The position numbers and the translations under genes are program-made. A DNA stretch of 17,417 nucleotides, taken from contig JBMZCX010000059.1 in assembly GCA_049613795.1 (NCBI GenBank), positions 1-17,417 on the forward strand. Reading direction: 5' to 3'. This DNA comes from Thalassotalea_B sp049613795. Its GTDB lineage: Bacteria; Pseudomonadota; Gammaproteobacteria; Enterobacterales; Alteromonadaceae. Below are positions 7,962 through 13,655 of the stretch, in pieces; the stretch's first letter is position 1; each line of letters begins with the position of its first letter. Under the pieces are notes generated by a model that saw nothing but the letters and a program-made list of their open reading frames with translations, made no database searches and had not been told where the DNA came from.

Positions 7962-7995
7962 AAAAAGCCGAGTAACTCACGTTACTCGGCTTTTT
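7962..7995. terminator. Strong bidirectional intrinsic terminator
   Basis: GCCGAGTAAC (7967-7976) and GTTACTCGGC (7981-7990) form a perfect 10 bp stem with a TCAC loop. It is flanked by A6 on the left and T5 on the right, so a 15 bp stem with a U-tract forms from either strand. It lies between the convergent ends of the aminotransferase (7937) and the PEP-CTERM gene (8032) and should stop both transcripts. A separate 10 bp palindrome ACCACGTGGT lies at 7944-7953. Confidence 0.92.
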
Positions 7996-8014
7996 GTTAT
8001 TTCTTTCTCACTAA

Positions 8015-8039
8015 ACGGCTAGCGATTTCCGCTAGACGT
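8015..8039. repeat. Inverted repeat over the PEP-CTERM gene stop codon
   Basis: CTAGCG (8019-8024) and CGCTAG (8030-8035) are perfect arms around a 5 nt loop. The arms extend past one G/A mismatch by ACG (8015-8017) and CGT (8037-8039). The minus-strand stop codon TAG (8034-8032) lies inside the stem. No T-run follows on either strand, so it is more likely an mRNA 3' structure than a terminator. Confidence 0.45.
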
Positions 8040-8904
8040 GCTTGCTATTCGTGCGCATTAATAAAAAGAAAATACCTGCTAATAATAAAGCAAAGGTGCC
8101 TGGTTCAGGTACTTGCACAACTAAATCTGTGTCTGGGTCAATAATAATGTCAGTTGGCTCTGATGTTCTAACCACTTGTACATTAGCGCTCATAATACGA
8201 TTTGTGTAAAAACGCACGTCATCTAGCGTTGCACCATCACCTAAAACGTAAGCTCCTTGATCAGCTAAAAAGGTGCCACTAATATTTGCGCCGCCAAATT
8301 CAAACGAAGAAAAGCCCGTATTGGCAAAGTTAAATAAAACATTATCTGAAGTTAAGCCACCCGTTAATAAAATACCACTACCCGAACCTATTTTAGCGTT
8401 ACCTAGAATATTAATAATAACGTTATCAGTACTGCTGCCATTAACCGTTAAAAATTCACCTGAATTTAATATTACTGAATCAAGAGTATAATGATTGGTA
8501 GACGTTGCACTTAACGTTGTCGTTTGATCAATCACACCTAAGCTTTGCGCACTGTTTGCCAATGCAGAAGCTTGTATATTCGCATTTGAAATATCAGCAC
8601 CTAACTGCCCGCAAATGCCTTGTGAACCGTTTACCGCAGTGCCTGCACCTAAAGAAAGCGCTTGTGCACAGGCATTACCATGAATTTCAGCACCAGAAGC
8701 TAATGACAAATACCAATACGCTCCTACACTACCAAAAACTTCAGCTTCGCTACCTAAAATAATACTTGAGTTTGCACCACCTGCAGCCATGGTGTATTGC
8801 TGTGCTGAACCTAAATCAACACCTAAATCAATTATACTAGCGTCACTGCTAGCACTCAATAAAAAAGCCGAGAAAGCAACAACTGAAAAAAAGTTATTTT
8901 TCAT
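8032..8904 (-). CDS. PEP-CTERM sorted, beta-rich surface/secreted protein
   Basis: The product is 290 residues from ATG 8904, which gives a compact signal peptide (MKNNFFSVVAFSAFLLSAS, cut near DAS). The upstream ATG at 8943 would add 13 residues and lies almost on the predicted transcription start. The C-terminus is a textbook PEP-CTERM signal: VPEP, a hydrophobic helix (GTFALLLAGIFFLLM), then basic RTNSKH. That signal is recognised by exosortase (EpsH/XrtA type), which links such proteins to exopolysaccharide or biofilm formation. The body is rich in Gly, Ser, Ala, Asn and Thr with short repeating beta patterns (ILGSEAEVFGSV, LSLASGAEIHG, SLGAGTAVNGS). A segment NVLFNFANTG followed by ANISGTFLADQGAYVLGDGA resembles the choice-of-anchor-A/ice-binding-like beta-solenoid families. 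Two Cys (in GNACAQ and QGICGQ) might form a disulfide. The ligand is unknown. It is a single gene with its own promoter. Confidence 0.85.
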   Translation of the reverse strand: MKNNFFSVVAFSAFLLSASSDASIIDLGVDLGSAQQYTMAAGGANSSIILGSEAEVFGSVGAYWYLSLASGAEIHGNACAQALSLGAGTAVNGSQGICGQLGADISNANIQASALANSAQSLGVIDQTTTLSATSTNHYTLDSVILNSGEFLTVNGSSTDNVIINILGNAKIGSGSGILLTGGLTSDNVLFNFANTGFSSFEFGGANISGTFLADQGAYVLGDGATLDDVRFYTNRIMSANVQVVRTSEPTDIIIDPDTDLVVQVPEPGTFALLLAGIFFLLMRTNSKHV

Positions 8905-8928
8905 AACGTTATATAACCCAATCAAAAA

Positions 8929-8942
8929 TGACAGCGCTATCA
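8929..8942. promoter_or_regulatory. Near-palindrome in the PEP-CTERM gene leader
   Basis: TGACAGCGCTATCA is a 14 bp inverted repeat with one mismatched pair, centred on AGCGCT. It sits just downstream of the predicted transcription start of the PEP-CTERM gene. A second perfect palindrome, GTTATATAAC (8908-8917), lies directly before ATG 8904. Both are candidate operators; no known regulator is assigned. Confidence 0.35.
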
Positions 8943-8954
8943 TATTCTATTTTG

Positions 8955-8983
8955 GTTATAAAAGCGAGCAATATTCGTTTAAA
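8955..8983 (-). promoter_or_regulatory. Candidate promoter of the PEP-CTERM gene
   Basis: On the minus strand, TTTAAA (8983-8978) and TATAAC (8960-8955) are 17 bp apart, four and five matches to sigma-70 consensus. Transcription would start near 8948, leaving about 44 nt before ATG 8904 and only about 5 nt before the ATG at 8943. Confidence 0.4.
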
Positions 8984-9048
8984 ATAACAGCAATTACCTC
9001 ATTAATTAAGTAATTACTCTATTAATAAGGGCTAAAATAGAGTCCGTA

Positions 9049-9077
9049 TGGTCAATGCGTAAAAATTTCAGTATAGT
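9049..9077 (+). promoter_or_regulatory. Candidate promoter of gmk-rpoZ
   Basis: TGGTCA (9049-9054) and TATAGT (9072-9077) are 17 bp apart, four and five matches to consensus, predicting a start near 9084 and a leader of about 100 nt. A perfect TATAAT also occurs at 9091-9096, with only a weak -35 (TTCAGT, 9067-9072), as an alternative. Confidence 0.42.
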
Positions 9078-9083
9078 GCGCGC

Positions 9084-9107
9084 CTGCTAATATAATTGTT
9101 ATAGCAG
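9084..9107 (+). repeat. Inverted repeat at the 5' end of the gmk transcript
   Basis: CTGCTA (9084-9089) and TAGCAG (9102-9107) are perfect 6 bp arms around a 12 nt AT-rich centre that includes TATAAT. If transcription begins near 9084 it forms a hairpin at the extreme 5' end of the mRNA. If the inner TATAAT is the -10 box, the arms flank the promoter as an operator would. Confidence 0.4.
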
Positions 9108-9174
9108 TTTCATTAATTAGGTGATCGTAGCTAGTGAGATTGGCATTAATAGCATCAACCATAATATTGCCCTT

Positions 9175-9180
9175 AGGAGA
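9175..9180 (+). promoter_or_regulatory. Ribosome-binding site fixing the gmk GTG start
   Basis: AGGAGA ends 6 nt before GTG 9187, the best Shine-Dalgarno match in the window. It marks GTG 9187, and not the in-frame GTG at 9121, as the gmk start. Confidence 0.85.
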
Positions 9181-9186
9181 AAGATT

Positions 9187-9816
9187 GTGACCACACCCGG
9201 TAACTTATTTATATTGTCAGCCCCTAGTGGTGCAGGTAAATCGAGCTTAATTTCCGCTTTATTAAAACAATCGAGCAAACGTTCTTTACAGGTTTCTGTG
9301 TCTCATACCACCAGAGCGCCAAGACCCGGTGAAGTTAATGGCGAACATTACCACTTTGTTTCGGTGAATGCCTTTAAACAGAGTATTCAAAAAAAGCACT
9401 TTTACGAATGGGCAGAAGTATTTGGCAACTATTATGGTACTTCTGAAGTTGCAATAGACGAACAATTAGCCCAAGGCATTGATGTATTTCTTGATATAGA
9501 CTGGCAAGGCGCACAACAAGTACGCATGAAAAAGCCTGACGTGACCACTATTTTCATCACGCCACCGTCAAAACAAGAATTAGAAAGTAGATTAAAAGGT
9601 CGAGGTCAAGACAGCGACGACGTTATTCAAGAACGCATGGCACAAGCGCAATCTGAATGCTCGCATTATCAAGAGTTCGATTACATCATCGTCAATGATG
9701 ATTTCGACCAAGCATTAGCTGATTTAGTAACCATAGTTGAGAATCAACGACTAAAACGTAGCCAACAAGTAGAAAATCTTCAAGATTTATTCAAAGATCT
9801 ATTGGCTAACGATTAA
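9187..9816 (+). CDS. gmk: Guanylate kinase
   Basis: The product is 209 residues, in line with bacterial guanylate kinases of about 207. It phosphorylates GMP to GDP with ATP in the cytosol, feeding GTP and ppGpp synthesis. The P-loop is SAPSGAGKSS (Lys18), followed by the GMP-binding segment VSHTTRAPRPGEVNGEHYHF (about 38-57), FLDIDWQGAQQVR and the lid-region motif LKGRGQDSDDVIQERM. The frame is open back to 9121, but that would add 22 residues unlike the family, and the strong AGGAGA site selects GTG 9187. It is the first gene of the gmk-rpoZ unit, 53 bp before rpoZ. Sitting next to spoT is functionally sensible, since guanylate kinase is a ppGpp target in some bacteria. Confidence 0.97.
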   Translation: MTTPGNLFILSAPSGAGKSSLISALLKQSSKRSLQVSVSHTTRAPRPGEVNGEHYHFVSVNAFKQSIQKKHFYEWAEVFGNYYGTSEVAIDEQLAQGIDVFLDIDWQGAQQVRMKKPDVTTIFITPPSKQELESRLKGRGQDSDDVIQERMAQAQSECSHYQEFDYIIVNDDFDQALADLVTIVENQRLKRSQQVENLQDLFKDLLAND

Positions 9817-9869
9817 GCACATAGTAAACTACGCAACTATTTTATAAATTTTAAAGTTGGAGTGACCAA

Positions 9870-10148
9870 ATGGCTCGCGTAACTGTTGAAGATGCCGTAG
9901 ACGCAATCGGTAATCGTTTTGATTTGGTGCTAGTTGCATCTCGTCGTGCTCGTCAAATAGCAACGGGTGGTAAAGATCCATTGGTTGATAGAGAAAACGA
10001 CAAGCCAACCGTACTTGCCCTAAGAGAAATTGAAGAAGGCCTAATTACTTCTTCAGTAATGGACGATTCAGATCGCCACGAACAAGTACAACACGAAACA
10101 GCTGAATTAGCTGCAGTGGCAGCAATTGTTGGTGGCAATAATCAATAG
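9870..10148 (+). CDS. rpoZ: RNA polymerase omega subunit
   Basis: The product is 92 residues, the normal length for omega (91 in E. coli). It begins with the near-invariant MARVTVEDAVDAIGNRFDLV and continues RRARQIATGGKDPLVDRENDKPTVLALREI, the region that clamps the beta-prime C-terminus and forms part of ppGpp site 1 in Proteobacteria. The N-terminal MARVTVED residues that contribute to ppGpp binding are kept. The C-terminal tail is Ala- and Glu-rich and ends GGNNQ. GGAGTGA at 9859-9865 precedes the ATG by 4 nt. It follows gmk on the same strand and is followed by a strong terminator, separating it from spoT. Confidence 0.98.
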   Translation: MARVTVEDAVDAIGNRFDLVLVASRRARQIATGGKDPLVDRENDKPTVLALREIEEGLITSSVMDDSDRHEQVQHETAELAAVAAIVGGNNQ

Positions 10149-10171
10149 TTTAGCCCTGCTAACAGCTTACG

Positions 10172-10208
10172 AACGCGTAATTTACTTTTCAGTAATTACG
10201 CGTTTTTT
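10172..10208 (+). terminator. Intrinsic terminator after rpoZ
   Basis: AACGCGTAAT (10172-10181) and TACT (10183-10186) pair with AGTA (10191-10194) and ATTACGCGTT (10195-10204) around a TTTC loop. That is a 14 bp stem with one bulged T, ending in a run of six T (10203-10208). It should end most gmk-rpoZ transcripts before spoT. Confidence 0.85.
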
Positions 10209-10270
10209 ATTTTCTTAAGAATAGACACGCTAACAACTTGCACCTTTGCTCAAATTGGCCCGCTAAAACA

Positions 10271-10299
10271 TTGGCTTTCTATTTAAATACACGTATTCT
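10271..10299 (+). promoter_or_regulatory. Candidate promoter of the spoT operon
   Basis: TTGGCT (10271-10276) and TATTCT (10294-10299) are 17 bp apart, each four matches to consensus. A start near 10306 would give a leader of about 27 nt before the spoT GTG. It lies downstream of the rpoZ terminator, which makes an independent promoter here expected. Confidence 0.38.
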
Positions 10300-10332
10300 T
10301 TACTTAATACAGCTCTCATCAAGGAAATTCAG

Positions 10333-12441
10333 GTGTACCTTTTTGAACCATTAAAAGAAATTGTTTCAAGTTACTTATCTAAAGTACAAGTAGACTTACT
10401 CAAACAAGCCTATATTGTGGCAAGAGATGCTCACGAAGGGCAAATGCGTTCAAGTGGCGAACCTTATATTACCCACCCAGTAGCAGTCGCTCATAATTTA
10501 GCAAAAATGCACCTTGACCATGAAACGTTAATGGCAGCATTATTGCACGATGTTATTGAAGACACCCCTGTTACTAAAGATGAATTAGCCGAGTTATTTG
10601 GTCATACCGTGGCCGAACTGGTGGAAGGCGTAAGTAAGCTTGATAAACTGAAGTTTGATAATAAAGAAGAAATGCAGGCGGAAAACTTCCGTAAAATGAT
10701 TCTTGCCATGGTGCAAGACATTCGCGTTATTCTCATTAAACTTGCCGATCGCACCCATAATATGCGGACGCTAGAGTCTTTAAGACCTGATAAACGCCGC
10801 CGCATTGCGCGTGAAACCCTCGATATTTATGCGCCAATCGCTAATCGCTTAGGTATTCACGATATAAAAAATGAATTAGAAGTGCTCGGCTTTGAAGCAC
10901 TTTACCCGATGCGAGCAAGAGCGCTTAAATCGGCAATAAAACAAGCCCGTGGTAACAGAAAAGAAATTATCAATAATATTCGCGATGAAATTGAGGCTCG
11001 CCTAGCCGAAAGTGGCATTCAGTCACAAGTTATTGGTCGTGAAAAACACCTATTTTCTATTTATCGAAAAATGTTAAATAAAGAATTAATGTTTAATGAA
11101 GTCATGGATATATACGCTTTTCGCGTCATTGTTGGCGATAATATTGATGATTGCTATCGTGCATTAGGTGCCGTACACAACCTATTTAAGCCGATTGAAA
11201 CACGCTTTAAAGACTATATTGCTATTCCAAAAACTAACGGTTATCAATCGTTGCATACTTCCCTTGTTGGTCCTCATGGTATTCCCGTTGAAATTCAAAT
11301 ACGCACCAACGATATGGACCAAATGGCAGACAAAGGTGTTGCCGCCCATTGGTTATATAAACAAGACGGTGAAGCTAGCGGCACTACCGCACAAATGAAA
11401 GCCCGCCGTTGGATGCAAAGTTTATTAGAACTACAACAAAGTGCTGGCAGCTCGTTTGAATTTATCGAAAACGTAAAGTCTGACCTATTTCCTGAAGAAA
11501 TTTATGTATTTACCCCTGACGGCAGAATTATAGAGTTACCAATGGGGGCAACAGCGGTTGATTTTGCTTACGCTGTTCATACCGATGTAGGTAACTCATG
11601 CGTAGGTGTTAAGGTTGATCGTAAGCCATACCCACTTAGCCAACCGATTGATTCAGGCCAAACAATTGAAGTAGTCACCTCACCTGCTGCTCGCCCTAAT
11701 GCGACTTGGTTAAACTTTGTAGTAACAGCTAAAGCTCGCTTACAAATTCGTACTTACTTACGTTCACAAGAACAAAACGAGTCACTTGCGCTGGGTAAAC
11801 GCCTATTAAGCCATGCCTTAGGTAAAGTAAAAATTGATGACATTAGCGAAGAAAAAATAGCGCAAGTGGTTAAAGAAACCAGTAACAAGTCATTTGACGA
11901 ATTACTGGTTAATATTGGTTTAGGTAATGCCTTAAGCATAGGTATTGCCCGCCGATTAACCGACGAATTTACGGAAGACAGCGTGTTAAATCATTCGACC
12001 AGTAAAACCAAAATGCCAATTAAAGGCACCGAAGGTATGCTGGTAAGTTATGGTAAATGTTGTCGCCCTATTCCTGGTGACGCTATTTTAGCTTATTTAA
12101 GCCCAGGTAAAGGACTAATGGTGCACCAACAAGGTTGTCGTAATATAAAAGGTCATCAAGAAGGTCAGTTATTCCCAGTGAAATGGGATACCGAAATAGA
12201 ACGTGAGTTTATTGCCAAACTGCGAATAGAAATAGTTAACCATCAAGGGGCGTTAGCCAAATTAACTAATGCCATTGCTAAAGCGGGTTCAAATGTTCAC
12301 ACCTTAAATTCAGGTGAAAAAGACTCAGGTTTATATTCTATTGATATTGAAATAACCTGCCACAACCGCGTACATTTAGCCGATATCATCAGAAAAATTA
12401 AAGTAATGATCGATGTTCAGCGCGTCGTTCGTAACAAATAA
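10333..12441 (+). CDS. spoT: Bifunctional (p)ppGpp synthetase/hydrolase SpoT
   Basis: The product is 702 residues, as in E. coli SpoT. It makes and above all degrades ppGpp, setting the stringent-response level. In order: an HD hydrolase domain (about 40-150, with H72-D73 and E76-D77 in LLHDVIEDT); a synthetase domain (about 235-350, YRKMLNK, IPKTNGYQSLHTSL); a TGS domain (about 387-455, EEIYVFTPDGRIIELPMGAT); a helical part; a Cys-rich segment (C576-C577 in GKCCRPIPGDA); and a C-terminal ACT domain (about 624-702). The synthetase loop reads R291-F-K-D294, the RxKD form of hydrolase-competent SpoT/Rel proteins, not the ExDD form of RelA. Translation starts at GTG 10333, with AAGGA (10321-10325) 7 nt upstream. 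It heads the spoT-ridA-trmH-recG series. Confidence 0.98.
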   Translation: MYLFEPLKEIVSSYLSKVQVDLLKQAYIVARDAHEGQMRSSGEPYITHPVAVAHNLAKMHLDHETLMAALLHDVIEDTPVTKDELAELFGHTVAELVEGVSKLDKLKFDNKEEMQAENFRKMILAMVQDIRVILIKLADRTHNMRTLESLRPDKRRRIARETLDIYAPIANRLGIHDIKNELEVLGFEALYPMRARALKSAIKQARGNRKEIINNIRDEIEARLAESGIQSQVIGREKHLFSIYRKMLNKELMFNEVMDIYAFRVIVGDNIDDCYRALGAVHNLFKPIETRFKDYIAIPKTNGYQSLHTSLVGPHGIPVEIQIRTNDMDQMADKGVAAHWLYKQDGEASGTTAQMKARRWMQSLLELQQSAGSSFEFIENVKSDLFPEEIYVFTPDGRIIELPMGATAVDFAYAVHTDVGNSCVGVKVDRKPYPLSQPIDSGQTIEVVTSPAARPNATWLNFVVTAKARLQIRTYLRSQEQNESLALGKRLLSHALGKVKIDDISEEKIAQVVKETSNKSFDELLVNIGLGNALSIGIARRLTDEFTEDSVLNHSTSKTKMPIKGTEGMLVSYGKCCRPIPGDAILAYLSPGKGLMVHQQGCRNIKGHQEGQLFPVKWDTEIEREFIAKLRIEIVNHQGALAKLTNAIAKAGSNVHTLNSGEKDSGLYSIDIEITCHNRVHLADIIRKIKVMIDVQRVVRNK

Positions 12442-12462
12442 ATTAAACAGTAGGACACAATC

Positions 12463-12852
12463 ATGAAAACGATTATTAGCACGGACAAAGCGCCAAGCGC
12501 CATTGGTACGTATAGCCAAGCGGTTAAAGTAAAAAACACCGTTTATTTGTCGGGGCAAATCCCACTTATTCCTGAAACAATGGAAGTTATCTCAGATAAT
12601 TTTGCAGAACAAGCTGACCAAGTATTTAAAAACATAGTAGCGGTATGCAATGCCGCTGGTGGCGATATTAACGACATGGTTAAAGTAAATATATTTATGA
12701 CTGACCTATCAAACTTTGCCACAGTTAACGAGATTATGAGTCAATATTTTCAAGAACCTTACCCTGCACGTGCAGCTATTCAAGTATCAAAGCTGCCTAA
12801 AGACGTAGCCATTGAAATTGACGGCGTAATGGAATTACCAAACGTTAGCTAA
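12463..12852 (+). CDS. ridA: RidA family 2-iminobutanoate/2-iminopropanoate deaminase
   Basis: The product is 129 residues, the usual RidA (YjgF/YER057c/UK114) length. RidA trimers hydrolyse reactive enamines and imines released by PLP enzymes such as threonine dehydratase, protecting other PLP enzymes from damage. The signature is present: AIGTYSQAVKV, VYLSGQIPLIPET, the carboxylate-binding Arg103 in YPARAAIQVSKLP and Glu118 in IEIDGVME. AGGA at 12452-12455 lies 7 nt before the ATG. The start is only 21 bp after the spoT stop, so it is almost surely translated from the spoT message. This placement between spoT and trmH differs from E. coli but is, to my knowledge, common in Alteromonadales. 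Confidence 0.95.
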   Translation: MKTIISTDKAPSAIGTYSQAVKVKNTVYLSGQIPLIPETMEVISDNFAEQADQVFKNIVAVCNAAGGDINDMVKVNIFMTDLSNFATVNEIMSQYFQEPYPARAAIQVSKLPKDVAIEIDGVMELPNVS

Positions 12853-12910
12853 TACAAATCTTATCTAGCACTTAACACCCTATTTACCTTTAACAAGCAA
12901 GTGAATATTT

Positions 12911-13618
12911 ATGACACCAGAACGACTACAACGCATTAACGCCATGTTAGATCACCGCCAACCTGATCTTACTGTTTGTATGGAAGGGGTTCATAAAACA
13001 CATAACCTTGCTGCCGTTGTGCGCACCGCCGATGCTATTGGAGTAAGTGACGTACACGCGGTGTGGAAGAATGAACGTATGCGTGTTTCAGGCGGCAGTG
13101 CCGCTGGTAGCCAAAACTGGATTGATGTTCATAACCATAGCAATACGGAAGACGCTATTGCTCAGTTGAAAGCACAAAATATGCAAGTGCTGGTTACTAA
13201 CTTGTCTGATACAGCGGTCGACTTTAGAGAAATTGACTACACCAAGCCCACGGCAATTATTTTAGGGCAAGAAAAATTTGGCGCTTCTGAGGCCGCACTT
13301 GCCTTAGCCGACCAAGATATTGTTATTCCTATGGTTGGCATGGTGCAGTCACTCAATGTGTCAGTTGCTTGTTCAGTAGTGTTATACGAAGCGCAACGCC
13401 AGCGCCAGCAAGCAGGACTATATAATACACCGCGTATTAGCGAGCAGCGTCGCCAACGCTTTTTATTTGAAGGTGGTCATCCAATTTTTGCTCAAGCTTG
13501 CCAGCGTAAAGGCTTACCTTACCCACAGATAGATGAAAACGGGCAAATTGTGGCTTCTGATGAATGGTGGCAGAAAATGCAAATGACCAAAGAAACATGG
13601 CAAGATTTAGACAATTAA
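12911..13618 (+). CDS. trmH: tRNA (guanosine(18)-2'-O)-methyltransferase TrmH
   Basis: The product is 235 residues (229 in E. coli). TrmH/SpoU uses S-adenosylmethionine to methylate the ribose of G18 in the D-loop of tRNAs. The three SPOUT-family motifs are visible: motif 1 with its Arg in HKTHNLAAVVRTADAIGV; motif 2 in AIILGQEKFGAS; and motif 3 in IPMVGMVQSLNVSVACSVVL, which forms the trefoil knot that binds the cofactor. The C-terminal helical extension (RQRQQAGLYNTPRISEQRRQ) is typical of TrmH and distinguishes it from TrmL or RlmB. No good ribosome-binding site precedes ATG 12911. The gene lies 58 bp after ridA and 37 bp before recG in the same series. Confidence 0.95.
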   Translation: MTPERLQRINAMLDHRQPDLTVCMEGVHKTHNLAAVVRTADAIGVSDVHAVWKNERMRVSGGSAAGSQNWIDVHNHSNTEDAIAQLKAQNMQVLVTNLSDTAVDFREIDYTKPTAIILGQEKFGASEAALALADQDIVIPMVGMVQSLNVSVACSVVLYEAQRQRQQAGLYNTPRISEQRRQRFLFEGGHPIFAQACQRKGLPYPQIDENGQIVASDEWWQKMQMTKETWQDLDN

Positions 13619-13655
13619 CTCTTTCATCTCAGGTTACGCTTAAGGAACGATTATT

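Noticed and set aside
8273..9013. Three plus-strand open frames (8273-8491, 8505-8762, 8789-9013) opposite the PEP-CTERM gene
   Set aside because: They lie antisense to a well-supported gene, have no family features and poor start sites; they are frame shadows.
9009..9018. AGTAATTACT palindrome upstream of gmk
   Set aside because: It is a ten-base AT-rich palindrome in an AT-rich gap, expected by chance and far from the predicted promoter boxes.
9121..9186. In-frame extension of gmk to GTG 9121
   Set aside because: It would add 22 residues unlike the guanylate kinase family, while the strong AGGAGA site 6 nt before GTG 9187 marks the true start.
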